Of a stretch of 32,869 nt of DNA, positions 1 through 7,348 are shown piece by piece. Made by a program: the position numbers and the translations under genes. The first letter of the stretch is position 1. Every line of letters starts with the position of its first letter. Under the pieces are notes generated by a model, which made no database searches, was not told where the DNA came from, and saw nothing but the letters and a program-made list of their open reading frames with translations. Origin of the DNA: Lacticaseibacillus yichunensis (lineage in GTDB: Bacteria > Bacillota > Bacilli > Lactobacillales > Lactobacillaceae); contig NZ_RHOG01000033.1 in NCBI RefSeq assembly GCF_003946405.1, forward strand, positions 1-32,869, read 5' to 3'.

Positions 1-60
1 CTCGACGGCCCTCTGCTTCTCTTTTAGTGAGTACATTTAATATCATACCTGAAGTCCAAC

Positions 61-1218
61 TTTTTGTCCGCACGCCCCAAGTGTCTGACGGAAAGTAATG
101 TGATGGGGTCACACTGTTGTGAGCGTATCCCAGATGGAATCATGGTGGCCGCGATCTCAGAGATTGGAAATATCGAAGGTCTTGCCCATAAGAATCAAAA
201 TAGCAGTCTCAGAGATCGTGAGATTGTGAAAGCATCAGGTCTTCCGGACCGCGGGACCGCGAATTTGTTCTTTTTATTCCAGAAATGCAACATCCACGGT
301 CCCGTGGTCCGCGCGCCCCAAGTGTCTGCTGGAAAAAATGTGATGGGGTGACACTGATATGAGGGCCGTCCAGATGGAATGCTGGGGAGCTGCAGTCTCT
401 GAGATCGGAAATATCGAAGATCTGCCCCGGATGAAGCAAATTGGCAGTCTCAGAGATTGCGAGATTGCGACAGTATCAGAGCTTCCGAACTCATGGTCCG
501 CAAATATGTCACTTTTAGTCCAGCAAGGCAATATCCGCGGTCCCGTGGTCCGCACGCCCCAAGTGTCTGCTGAATAATAATGAAATGGTGTCACACTGAT
601 CTGAGGGCCGCCCCGATGGAATCCTGGGGCCGCGATCTCTGAGATCGGGAATGTCGAAGATCTGCCCCAGACGAAGCAAATTAGCAGTCTCAGAGATCGC
701 GAGATTGCGACAGTATCAGAGCTTCCGGACTCATGGTCCGCAAATATGTCACTTTTAGTCCAGCAAGGCAATATCCGCGGTCCCGCGGTCCGCACGCCCG
801 AAATGTCTGATGGAAAGAAATGTGATGGCGTGACACTGATATAGGGTTCCCCCCCAGATGAAATCCTGGGAGCCGCGATCTCTGAGATTGGAAATATCGA
901 AGATCTGCCCCAGCTGAAGCAAATTGGCAGTCTCAGAGATTGCAAACGTTGACCGTACTAGTTTTTCCGGACTCATGGTCTGCAAATTTGCAACATTTTG
1001 TCCATAGAAGTCACATCCGCGGTCCCGTAGTCCGCACGCCCCCAACGTCTGATGGAAAGAAATGTGATGGGGTGACACTGACATAGGGTTCCCCCCAGAT
1101 AGAATCCTGGTGGCCGCGATCTCTGAGATCGGAAATATCGAAGATCTGCCCTAACAGAATGAAATTGGCAATCTCAGAGATCGCGAGATTGCGACAGCAT
1201 CAGAGCTTCCGGACTCAT
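61..1218. repeat. ~241-bp long-period tandem repeat, about 4.8 copies
   Basis: The motif GTCCGCACGCCCCAAGTGTC (with small changes) recurs at 66, 307, 548, 788 and 1030, giving a period of 240-242 bp. Whole units align: each carries a GGTGTCACACTGAT-type segment, a GATCTCTGAGATC palindrome, a CTCAGAGATCGCGAGATTG segment, CTTCCGGACTCATGGTCC and CCGCGGTCCCG. Within a unit CGCGATCTCTGAGA and TCTCAGAGATCGCG are inverted about 45 bp apart, so every unit can fold into a stem-loop. The last unit breaks off after GGACTCATG near 1218. Open frames through it (for example 274-945 on the minus strand) are not conserved from copy to copy because the period is usually not a multiple of three, so I read it as noncoding. 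The left border may lie outside the window. Confidence 0.93.
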
Positions 1219-1280
1219 GCCGGGTCGGGCAACCGCTTCGGCTAACATCCGTCCAAGTCCGCGCCACGCTCCGAAGCCAC

Positions 1281-1307
1281 AAAAAAGGCGGCCCCGCAAG
1301 ACCGCCC
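1281..1307 (-). terminator. Intrinsic terminator of the SUKH-like gene
   Basis: Read on the minus strand, GGCGGTC - TTGCGG - GGCCGCC folds into a stem (one G-T pair) followed by TTTTTT. It starts just past the stop codon at 1316. Confidence 0.8.
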
Positions 1308-1315
1308 GCATGTGC

Positions 1316-1999
1316 TTAGTACCAGTTGCTCACTTGATGTTTGAAGAAATCGGCGGCCACGGCGCTGTCGGAGAATGCGTCGTCGAGCGGCTGGACCAGG
1401 TCGCGAGACAAACGCTCGCGCTGGAGGCGGCGAAGAAAGGCGTATTCGTCCAATGCCGTCGCTTGCTTGGCTTCGTCGGCTTGCTGGGCAAAAAACAGGA
1501 GCCATTCGAGACAATCCTTTAGCGGCAAAAATTCCCGGGCGTATTCCAGCGCCGGCTCGACGTCACTTGGGGCGGCGATCACGGCGAAGTGGGTGAAGGC
1601 CTGTTTGGACATGCCTTCCGCGAAAATTGGTTTGCGCCGCTGGAGTTGGGTCCAAAAGTCGTCGAAGGTCGGGGCGATCGTCAGCCATTGGTCGACCTCG
1701 GTGTCGATGTAGCGAACGGCCGCACCTGCGTTCAGGTCAAAAACAAAATATCGCGCGCCATCTTGGGCAAAAGGTACCAGATGATCCGGCAGGGGCGCAG
1801 TCAGCCGCGGCCCCACTGTCGCTAAGGCGTGCAGCGAAACACCATCCGGAGCCTCGCTGGTCGGCTCGGCTGTCGGCAGAAAAAAGCGATCGGCAAAAAT
1901 GCCGCGGTGGATCAGTCGGTAATAACTGGCTGGAATCTGCTCGAGCTGGGGAATGGTGGGCAAGACCGGTTTTGTGATCTGAGTGGGCCATGGATGCAT
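1316..1999 (-). CDS. SUKH/SMI1-KNR4-like protein
   Basis: This 227-residue soluble protein has no signal peptide or membrane segment. The stretch ARYFVFDLNAG, then VRYIDTEVDQWLTIAPTFDDF, matches the typical SUKH/SMI1 core, where an acidic loop and a (I/L)A.SF..F segment follow a (Y/F)F.FD strand. Members of this superfamily are often immunity proteins for contact-dependent or secreted toxins, but many Firmicutes copies are orphans, and no toxin gene is visible here, so the role is open. The reading frame extends to a GTG at 2008, but that codon abuts the AGGAGG ribosome-binding site. The ATG at 1999 sits 8 nt after AGGAGG and is the better start. The gene is monocistronic, divergent from the gene at 2149, with its own terminator. 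Family call is from motif recognition only. Confidence 0.72.
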   Translation of the reverse strand: MHPWPTQITKPVLPTIPQLEQIPASYYRLIHRGIFADRFFLPTAEPTSEAPDGVSLHALATVGPRLTAPLPDHLVPFAQDGARYFVFDLNAGAAVRYIDTEVDQWLTIAPTFDDFWTQLQRRKPIFAEGMSKQAFTHFAVIAAPSDVEPALEYAREFLPLKDCLEWLLFFAQQADEAKQATALDEYAFLRRLQRERLSRDLVQPLDDAFSDSAVAADFFKHQVSNWY

Positions 2000-2071
2000 G
2001 ACGCGCACCTCCTTTTCACCGCGGGCGTGCTGGGCGGCGGTGATTTGCGTTCTGTATTCTTACTTACTTAT

Positions 2072-2080
2072 ATCATAGCA
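2072..2080 (-). promoter_or_regulatory. Extended -10 promoter for the SUKH-like gene
   Basis: On the minus strand the sequence TGCTATGAT gives a TGn extension directly before TATGAT, about 73 nt upstream of the chosen start. No clear -35 box is seen. Confidence 0.5.
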
Positions 2081-2110
2081 GGTTGCGTCGCGGGAATTCA
2101 TTAAACGTTG

Positions 2111-2116
2111 TATAAT
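2111..2116 (+). promoter_or_regulatory. -10 element upstream of the 2149 gene / murF
   Basis: A perfect TATAAT lies 32 nt before the TTG start at 2149. There is no recognisable -35 at 16-18 bp. It would drive the 2149 gene and murF and is divergent from the SUKH promoter. Confidence 0.5.
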
Positions 2117-2148
2117 ATCGGGTAGAAAGGCGAAAGGACCGGAAAAAA

Positions 2149-2895
2149 TTGCGTGATTCACTGATCTATGTTCATTATGAACCACTGGCCCACATGTTTT
2201 TGACGGCAGGCATCGGGGCCGCCGACATTTTAGAGGCACATCCGGCGCCGCTGCGTCACCTGTTGTTATTGCCGCCGATCGACGAGGATGAATTCATCGA
2301 TCCGCACACGGGCTTTAACGAATTGAGTGGCGAAGAAGCGGTCACCACCTTTTTGCGTGGCAAAGAGGCGCGCACCCGCAACTGGCTGGATTACAAGCAT
2401 GGGTCGTACTTGCGGGAACTGACGCCGACTGAGATTGCCGAGCTTTTGTATCTCGGCCATGCCAAAACGCATATCCAACCGCCGTTTTATTACAAACTGC
2501 AAAATAATATGGTGCATCTGCCACTGCGCAATGGCATGGTCACGTTGTATTTTCGCCAGCTGGCACAATTTTCGTCAACGCTGGCGAGTGCCGTGGTCCG
2601 GCATCTGCGGCTAGCGGCCAACGACCAGCCATTTTGGCTTCGCCTGCGTCAGCAGCATTTTCCGCCGCTCACGCCGGAAGTGGTGGGTCAGCTGTATCCG
2701 CTGCTGGAGGATGGCATCTTGTTTGACTTTTCACGGGGGATCTTCAGTCAAGGTTCGGTCACGATTCCATTGTTGGCGTTGGCGGATCGGTTTGTGCCGG
2801 ATCGTCTGCCGGATCCAGCCGGGGTCACCCAGCGCGGCGACTTGGTGCTGGATCGTGAGGCGGGGACTTGGCAATTGGCGCTGCGTGAGCAGTGA
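2149..2895 (+). CDS. Unrecognised soluble protein upstream of murF
   Basis: I do not recognise this 248-residue protein. It has no signal peptide and no hydrophobic helix long enough for a membrane segment. It is rich in Leu, His, Pro and aromatic residues, with an acidic stretch near residues 43-54 (PPIDEDEFIDP) and a basic, aromatic middle (GHAKTHIQPPFYYKLQNN, about 104-121). The start is TTG, preceded by GAAAGGA at about 2128-2134; no in-frame ATG lies near the amino end. It ends 27 nt before murF, on the same strand and with no terminator between, so the two are probably co-transcribed. Coding is supported by GC-rich third positions, the ribosome-binding site and operon position. A link to cell-wall synthesis is possible from position alone and is not shown by the sequence. 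Confidence 0.78.
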   Translation: MRDSLIYVHYEPLAHMFLTAGIGAADILEAHPAPLRHLLLLPPIDEDEFIDPHTGFNELSGEEAVTTFLRGKEARTRNWLDYKHGSYLRELTPTEIAELLYLGHAKTHIQPPFYYKLQNNMVHLPLRNGMVTLYFRQLAQFSSTLASAVVRHLRLAANDQPFWLRLRQQHFPPLTPEVVGQLYPLLEDGILFDFSRGIFSQGSVTIPLLALADRFVPDRLPDPAGVTQRGDLVLDREAGTWQLALREQ

Positions 2896-2922
2896 CCGCT
2901 TGAGAAATGGGGAGTTTGAGTC

Positions 2923-4311
2923 ATGAAAATGAAGTTATCCGAGATCGCGCGGGTCGTCGGGGCGCAGTGCCCGTATTCGGACGCGGATAGCCCGACCATT
3001 ACCGGGGTGGCGTTTGACACGCGCCAGTTAAAACCGGGCGACCTGTTCGTCCCGCTTGCCGGCGAGCGCGACGGCCACGAATTCATCGGCGCGGCCAAGG
3101 CTAAGGGCGCGGCGGCAACGTTTGTAGCGACGGACCACGAACCGATCGAAACGGCTTTGCCGCAGCTGGTGGTACCGTCGCCGCTGACCGCGTTGCAACA
3201 ATTGGCACAATATTACCTATTAATGAAGGTCAATCCCAAGGTCGTTGCGATCACCGGCAGTAATGGTAAGACCACGACGAAGGATATGACCGCCGCAGTC
3301 CTTGCAACGCAGTATCATGTGGTGAAAACGCCGGAGAATTTTAACAACGAGATCGGCGTGCCGATCACCATTTTGGGCATGGACACCAATACTGAGGTGC
3401 TGGTGGTCGAAATGGGGATGGACCGGCCCGGCCAGCTGCACGCGATGAGCACGTTGGCGGAGCCGGATGTCGCGGTGATCACGATGATCGGGGAGGCCCA
3501 CATCGAATTTTTCAAGACGCGCGACAAGATTGCCGATGCGAAACTGGAGATCACGGACGGCCTCAAGGAAGACGGGCTCTTTATTTACAATGGCGACGAG
3601 CCGCTGTTGACCGAGCGGGCGAAAAATGTGGACCAGGGGCAAAAGACGTTTGGCCTGGGCCCGGAAAATTCGCTGTTTGCGCGGGATATCAAGAGCTTTG
3701 AGGACCACACCGTTTTTTCCCTGTCGCGGTGGCCGGATCTGAAGTTCACCATTCCAATCATGGGCGAATATAATGTGACGAATGCGCTGGCGGCGATTCT
3801 GGTCGGGCGGCGCTTCCATGTGAAGCCGGAGACGATTCAGCGGGCGCTCGCGCATTTTCAGGTGACGAAGAACCGGACGGAGTGGTTGACGGGGGATGCC
3901 GGCGAGTCGATCTTGTCGGATGTTTACAATGCAAACCCGACGGCGATGAAGGCGGTCATTACTGATTTCGCAGAATTTCCGACGACCGGCCGGCGCATTG
4001 TGGTGCTGGGCGATATGCTGGAGCTCGGGGATCTGGCCGGTGATCTGCATGCCAGTGTCGCGGAAGCCATTGATCCGGCGAAGATCGCCGAGGTCTATCT
4101 GTACGGTACGCAGATCACGAGTCTGCAGGCGGTCCTGGCGGCCAAGATGCCGGCCGACCGCGTGCATTATTTTTCGACCCCGCACCAGGCGGATCTGATC
4201 GACGCCTTGCAGCAGGATATTTCCTATCAGGATATGGTATTGCTCAAGGCGAGCCACGGCCTGCACTTGGAAAATGTGGTGAAGGCGCTGGTCGAGGGGA
4301 GCCACGCGTAG
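2923..4311 (+). CDS. murF: UDP-N-acetylmuramoyl-tripeptide--D-alanyl-D-alanine ligase
   Basis: MurF adds D-Ala-D-Ala to the UDP-MurNAc tripeptide in the cytoplasm, the last soluble step of peptidoglycan precursor synthesis. The 462-residue length is normal. The N-terminal UDP-binding domain has ITGVAFDTRQLKPGDLFVPL (about residues 25-44), which fits the SRxVxPGDLFVAL-type MurF motif. The Mur-ligase ATP loop GSNGKTT is at 112-118, followed by ENFNNEIGVP and an EMGMDRPGQ segment. In the C-terminal part, DVYNANPTAMKAVI is the MurF DxYNANPxS motif. The ATG at 2923 follows GGGGAG. It forms the end of an operon with the 2149 gene and is followed by a strong terminator. Alr at 12574 supplies the D-alanine used here. 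Confidence 0.97.
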   Translation: MKMKLSEIARVVGAQCPYSDADSPTITGVAFDTRQLKPGDLFVPLAGERDGHEFIGAAKAKGAAATFVATDHEPIETALPQLVVPSPLTALQQLAQYYLLMKVNPKVVAITGSNGKTTTKDMTAAVLATQYHVVKTPENFNNEIGVPITILGMDTNTEVLVVEMGMDRPGQLHAMSTLAEPDVAVITMIGEAHIEFFKTRDKIADAKLEITDGLKEDGLFIYNGDEPLLTERAKNVDQGQKTFGLGPENSLFARDIKSFEDHTVFSLSRWPDLKFTIPIMGEYNVTNALAAILVGRRFHVKPETIQRALAHFQVTKNRTEWLTGDAGESILSDVYNANPTAMKAVITDFAEFPTTGRRIVVLGDMLELGDLAGDLHASVAEAIDPAKIAEVYLYGTQITSLQAVLAAKMPADRVHYFSTPHQADLIDALQQDISYQDMVLLKASHGLHLENVVKALVEGSHA

Positions 4312-4327
4312 TACAATACGAATTCGC

Positions 4328-4359
4328 AAAACGGTGGGCAAATGCGCCTGCCGTTTTTT
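4328..4359 (+). terminator. Intrinsic terminator after murF
   Basis: AAAACGG-TG-GGC, loop AAATGC, GCC-TG-CCGTTTT followed by further T residues. It lies 16 nt past the murF stop. Confidence 0.9.
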
Positions 4360-4388
4360 GATTCGGGGTGCGGCGCCCAACTTGATTC
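4360..4388. repeat. GATTC-GGGTGCG element, short form; remaining gap to 4664 noted
   Basis: GATTCGGGGTGCG is followed immediately by GCGCCCAACTTGATTC. Both ends match the ends of the longer hairpin element at 18038-18199, without its ~100-bp centre. The rest of the gap (4389-4610) holds no gene: I see AT-rich T-runs near 4440-4475 and a weak hairpin CGGC-GCTG-GCCG followed by CCTTTTTTT at 4493-4513 that could be a second, poor terminator. Confidence 0.55.
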
Positions 4389-4613
4389 GGCAGGCAGAGA
4401 CGCATCCGCAACTGGGCGGTCTCGGGCGCGGCCACAGCCCCAAAGCCGAAAAAAGTTTTGCCTCGTTTTTTTGAATAAATGGTTCTTGTAGACGGCGCTG
4501 GCCGCCTTTTTTTCACCATTTCGGCACAGGAAAGACAGGTTCTGTGTCAGGATATGACGCAATGATGAACCGCTTTACTTAGTGCAGTGGGGCGGAAGAC
4601 AGAAAACCACATA

Positions 4614-4636
4614 TGAGAGCGTTTCCGTGATATGCT
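4614..4636 (+). promoter_or_regulatory. cre-like site overlapping an extended -10 promoter
   Basis: TGAGAGCGTTTCCG (4614-4627) matches 11 of 14 positions of the CcpA cre form TGAAAGCGTTTTCA. It abuts TGATATGCT (4628-4636), an extended -10. The GH3 gene starts 28 nt further on. The overlap predicts glucose repression of the sugar cassette through CcpA, which is inference from motif match and position. Confidence 0.55.
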
Positions 4637-4664
4637 TATCGCAAGTAAGTGAGGAGGGACAGCG

Positions 4665-7055
4665 ATGACGATCACGATCAAACGCGCAACGGGGAAGACC
4701 ACTTTGACGGATGAGGAAGCGATCAAGCTGACATCCGGCCGGGATTTTTGGGCGACCGAGGCGCTGGGCGACATTCCCAACATTCGCATGAGCGATGGCC
4801 CGCACGGCTTGCGGTATCAGGCGACCGCGGCCGATCATTTGGGCATCAATGAGGCGGTGGCTGCGACGGCTTTTCCAACGGCCAGCGCCAGTGCCAGTTC
4901 CTGGGACCCGGACCTGCTGGCCAAAATGGGGACGGCCATCGGAGAAGAGGCCCGTAGCATGAACGTCGATGTGGTGCTCGGCCCGGGCATCAACATCAAG
5001 CGCAACCCACTGGGCGGGCGGAGTTTTGAATATTTTTCCGAGGATCCGCTGTTAGCTGGGACGTTGGCCAGCGCCTGGATCCGCGGCCTCCAAAGCACCG
5101 GGACAGGGGCGTCCCTGAAGCATTTTGCTGGCAATAGCCAGGAGACTGCCCGGCTGCGCTCGGATTCGCTGATCGATGCGACCGCGCTGCATGAGCTTTA
5201 CCTGGAGGCGTTCCGTCTCGCGGTGACGACCGCCCAGCCGGAAACGGTGATGATCGCGTACAACTTGGTCAACGGGGTGTACATGAGCGATCACGACTAC
5301 CTGCTCGGCGAGGTGTTGCGCAAGCAGTGGGGCTTTGACGGGATGATCGTGTCGGATTGGGGCGCGCTGAACGACAAGGCGGCGTCGCTGATTGCGGGCA
5401 CGGATCTGGAGATGCCAAGCTCCGGGCACATTTTTGACAAGCAGGCCGCCCGAGCGCTGAAGCAGGGCCGCTTGCCTGAAGCCAGTCTCACCCGCGCGGC
5501 GGAAAAAATCGCGGCGGTGGCCGACCAGCAGCGCCCTATTTTCACCGGGAACAGGGAGACCTTGCTGGCCGAAAACGCGGATCTTGCGCAACAGATCGAG
5601 GAACAGTCCGCCGTGCTGCTGAAAAACGATGGCGTATTGCCACTTGGGGATGGCACCCGGGTCACGGTGATCGGGGCGCTGGCGGAAGAGACGCGGATTC
5701 AAGGTGCAGGCTCGTCGCACATCACGACGCCGGAGACGCGCTCGATCTTGCAGGGACTCACGGCGGCGGGGCACGCGGTTGATTTTGCGCCGGGCTATCA
5801 GTTGGATGGGGCTGCGAATGCAGAGCTGGTTCGCGAGGCGGTGGCGGCCGCTGGGAAAAACGACACGGTGATCTTGACGCTGGGGCTGCCGGCGACGGCC
5901 GAGGCGGAAGGCAACGACCGCAGTGACATGGCCCTGCCGGCAAATCAGTTGGCGCTGGTCGACCAGCTCTTGGCGGTCAACTCAAATGTGGTGGTCCTGC
6001 TCGTGGCAGGGTCTGCGATCGAGTTGCCTTTTGCCAGCAAGGTCCGCGCGATCTTGCATCTGTTTTTAGGCGGCGAGCGGGTCGGGGCCGCGGCGGCGCG
6101 GTTGTTGTTCGGTGCGGTCAGCCCGTCTGGCAAACTCGCGGAGACCTTGCCGCTTCGCTACACGGATGTGCCGTCCAGCGACTTGTACGGCCGCCAGCCG
6201 CTGAGTGTGCCTTACGCGGAAAGCTTGTATGTCGGGTATCGCTACTATGATAAGGCAAACGTCCCCGTGGCGTTTCCGTTTGGTTTTGGGCTGAGCTACA
6301 CCACGTTTACCCTCAGTGAGATCGAAGCACCGACTGTTTTGACCGCCGATTCGGTGACGGTTTCCGGCAGTGTCTCCGTCAGCGTGGCCGTCGATGCGAC
6401 GGTGGCGGTCACGATGTCTAATACCGGGTCGGTGCGCGGCGCCGAGGTGGTCCAAGTCTATGTGGGTCAGGTGGATCAAGCGCAACTCGCACCAGAAAAA
6501 ACATTGGCCGCGTTTGCCAAGGTGTGGCTGGATCCGGGTGAAAGTCGGCGGGTGACGTTGACGGTGCCAAAGCATGCGTTTGAGCGCTGGAACGAGCCCG
6601 AGCAGGCGTTCACCTTGGCCGGCGGGGACTGGCAGCTGTTTGTCGGCACCTCCAGTCGCGATATTGTGACCACGCGTCCGTTGCATGTTGAAGCGCCCAC
6701 TTTTCGCATCGATGCGCCAAAGTGGTACCAACAACCGGTGGGCATTCCAACGCTCGCCGCATTCACTGAGTTGTCGGGCCTGACGCCGGCCGATCCGCCG
6801 TCGCTGACCAAAGGGACCTTCACGCCGCTGAGCACGCCGCGGGAAATGGCCCCGAAGTCGTGGCTTGTGACCAAGCTGAGCAATGTGATCATCGGCAGTA
6901 TGCAAAATAATGATCATGTGACCCCGGAGTCACCTGAAGGCCGTTTTTTGGCGACGATCGTCTGGGACACACCTCTGATTCGGCTCGCGCAACAAAGCGG
7001 CGGCAGTCTGAAGTTGTGGATGGTCCGCGCGCTGGTGTGGTTTGCGAATCATTAG
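4665..7055 (+). CDS. Glycoside hydrolase family 3 beta-glucosidase-type enzyme
   Basis: This 796-residue enzyme has the full GH3 layout. The N-terminal TIM-barrel domain includes MSDGPHGLR (about 44-52) and GPGINIKRNPLGGRSFEYFSEDP. The nucleophile motif MIVSDWGAL places the catalytic Asp at residue 231. The second alpha/beta domain has QSAVLLKNDGVLPL, then GAGSSHITTPE. A fibronectin-III-like domain (RGAEVVQVYVG, LAAFAKVWLDPGES) ends near residue 670. About 120 further residues, ending in hydrophobic WMVRALVWFANH, are an extra C-terminal extension. There is no signal peptide, so it should act in the cytoplasm on sugars imported by the symporter at 7349. Substrate cannot be fixed: GH3 members include beta-glucosidases, xylosidases and N-acetylglucosaminidases. 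Start ATG 4665 follows GAGGAGGG. First gene of the cassette. Confidence 0.93.
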   Translation: MTITIKRATGKTTLTDEEAIKLTSGRDFWATEALGDIPNIRMSDGPHGLRYQATAADHLGINEAVAATAFPTASASASSWDPDLLAKMGTAIGEEARSMNVDVVLGPGINIKRNPLGGRSFEYFSEDPLLAGTLASAWIRGLQSTGTGASLKHFAGNSQETARLRSDSLIDATALHELYLEAFRLAVTTAQPETVMIAYNLVNGVYMSDHDYLLGEVLRKQWGFDGMIVSDWGALNDKAASLIAGTDLEMPSSGHIFDKQAARALKQGRLPEASLTRAAEKIAAVADQQRPIFTGNRETLLAENADLAQQIEEQSAVLLKNDGVLPLGDGTRVTVIGALAEETRIQGAGSSHITTPETRSILQGLTAAGHAVDFAPGYQLDGAANAELVREAVAAAGKNDTVILTLGLPATAEAEGNDRSDMALPANQLALVDQLLAVNSNVVVLLVAGSAIELPFASKVRAILHLFLGGERVGAAAARLLFGAVSPSGKLAETLPLRYTDVPSSDLYGRQPLSVPYAESLYVGYRYYDKANVPVAFPFGFGLSYTTFTLSEIEAPTVLTADSVTVSGSVSVSVAVDATVAVTMSNTGSVRGAEVVQVYVGQVDQAQLAPEKTLAAFAKVWLDPGESRRVTLTVPKHAFERWNEPEQAFTLAGGDWQLFVGTSSRDIVTTRPLHVEAPTFRIDAPKWYQQPVGIPTLAAFTELSGLTPADPPSLTKGTFTPLSTPREMAPKSWLVTKLSNVIIGSMQNNDHVTPESPEGRFLATIVWDTPLIRLAQQSGGSLKLWMVRALVWFANH

Positions 7056-7065
7056 AAGCGAAGAA

Positions 7066-7176
7066 GTGGGCTAACTGGCGGGCTTGGGTCCGACAGGTAA
7101 GTGGCCTCAACGCCAGGTCCGGTTTTGGACCAGGCATTGAGGGCCTTAGCTGCTCGGACCCAGCCAGTTAGCCCAC
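7066..7176. repeat. Long near-perfect inverted repeat (111 bp) between glycosidase and symporter
   Basis: GTGGGCTAACTGGC (7066-7079) is the exact reverse complement of 7163-7176. Inside it TGGGTCCGA pairs with TCGGACCCA, and a further segment containing CCTCAACGCCAGGTCC pairs with GGACCAGGCATTGAGG around a short GGTTTT loop. Each arm is about 50 nt with only small bulges. There is no T-run directly after it, so it is not a standard terminator. It may be a small non-autonomous repeat element or an RNA stabiliser or processing site between two genes. Confidence 0.88.
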
Positions 7177-7193
7177 GACATTGTGAGAGCAGG

Positions 7194-7245
7194 CGGGCTT
7201 GGCCATATGAGAGAAAGTGGCCGTCTTGAAAAGAAGCCCGTTTTT
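7194..7245 (+). terminator. Terminator-like hairpin upstream of the sugar symporter
   Basis: CGGGCTT (7194-7200) pairs with AAGCCCG (7234-7240), enclosing a GGCC...GGCC inner pair (7201-7204 with 7219-7222), and is followed by TTTTT. It could end transcripts from the GH3 gene or act as an attenuator for the symporter. The large loop makes this weaker than the other terminators. Confidence 0.4.
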
Positions 7246-7308
7246 GAAGCTCAGCACCGCTTTTGAAATCAAGCACCGTTTTACAAAGCAGCACCGTTTT
7301 GTCAGCCA
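7236..7308 (+). repeat. Four ~18-nt direct repeats in the symporter leader
   Basis: GCCCGTTTTTGAAGCTCA, GCACCGCTTTTGAAATCA, GCACCGTTTTACAAAGCA and GCACCGTTTTGTCAGCCA begin at 7236, 7254, 7273 and 7291. The shared core is GCaCCGtTTT with spacing 18, 19 and 18 nt. The array ends about 40 nt before the symporter start. Function unknown; iterated protein-binding sites are one possibility. Confidence 0.7.
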
Positions 7309-7348
7309 GGGGGAACGATCTCGTGAGCGTGAGAAAGAGGGGAACATC

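Noticed and set aside
274-945. 223-residue open frame on the minus strand in the 241-bp repeats
   Set aside because: The frame shifts between repeat copies, has no ribosome-binding site and shows no coding bias; it is an accident of the tandem repeat.
61-1218. CRISPR array
   Set aside because: The conserved unit is ~241 bp with no short repeat-spacer alternation, and no cas gene is present.
3220-4443. 407-residue minus-strand frame opposite murF
   Set aside because: It mirrors the GC-rich third positions of murF and encodes an Arg/His/Leu-rich shadow product.
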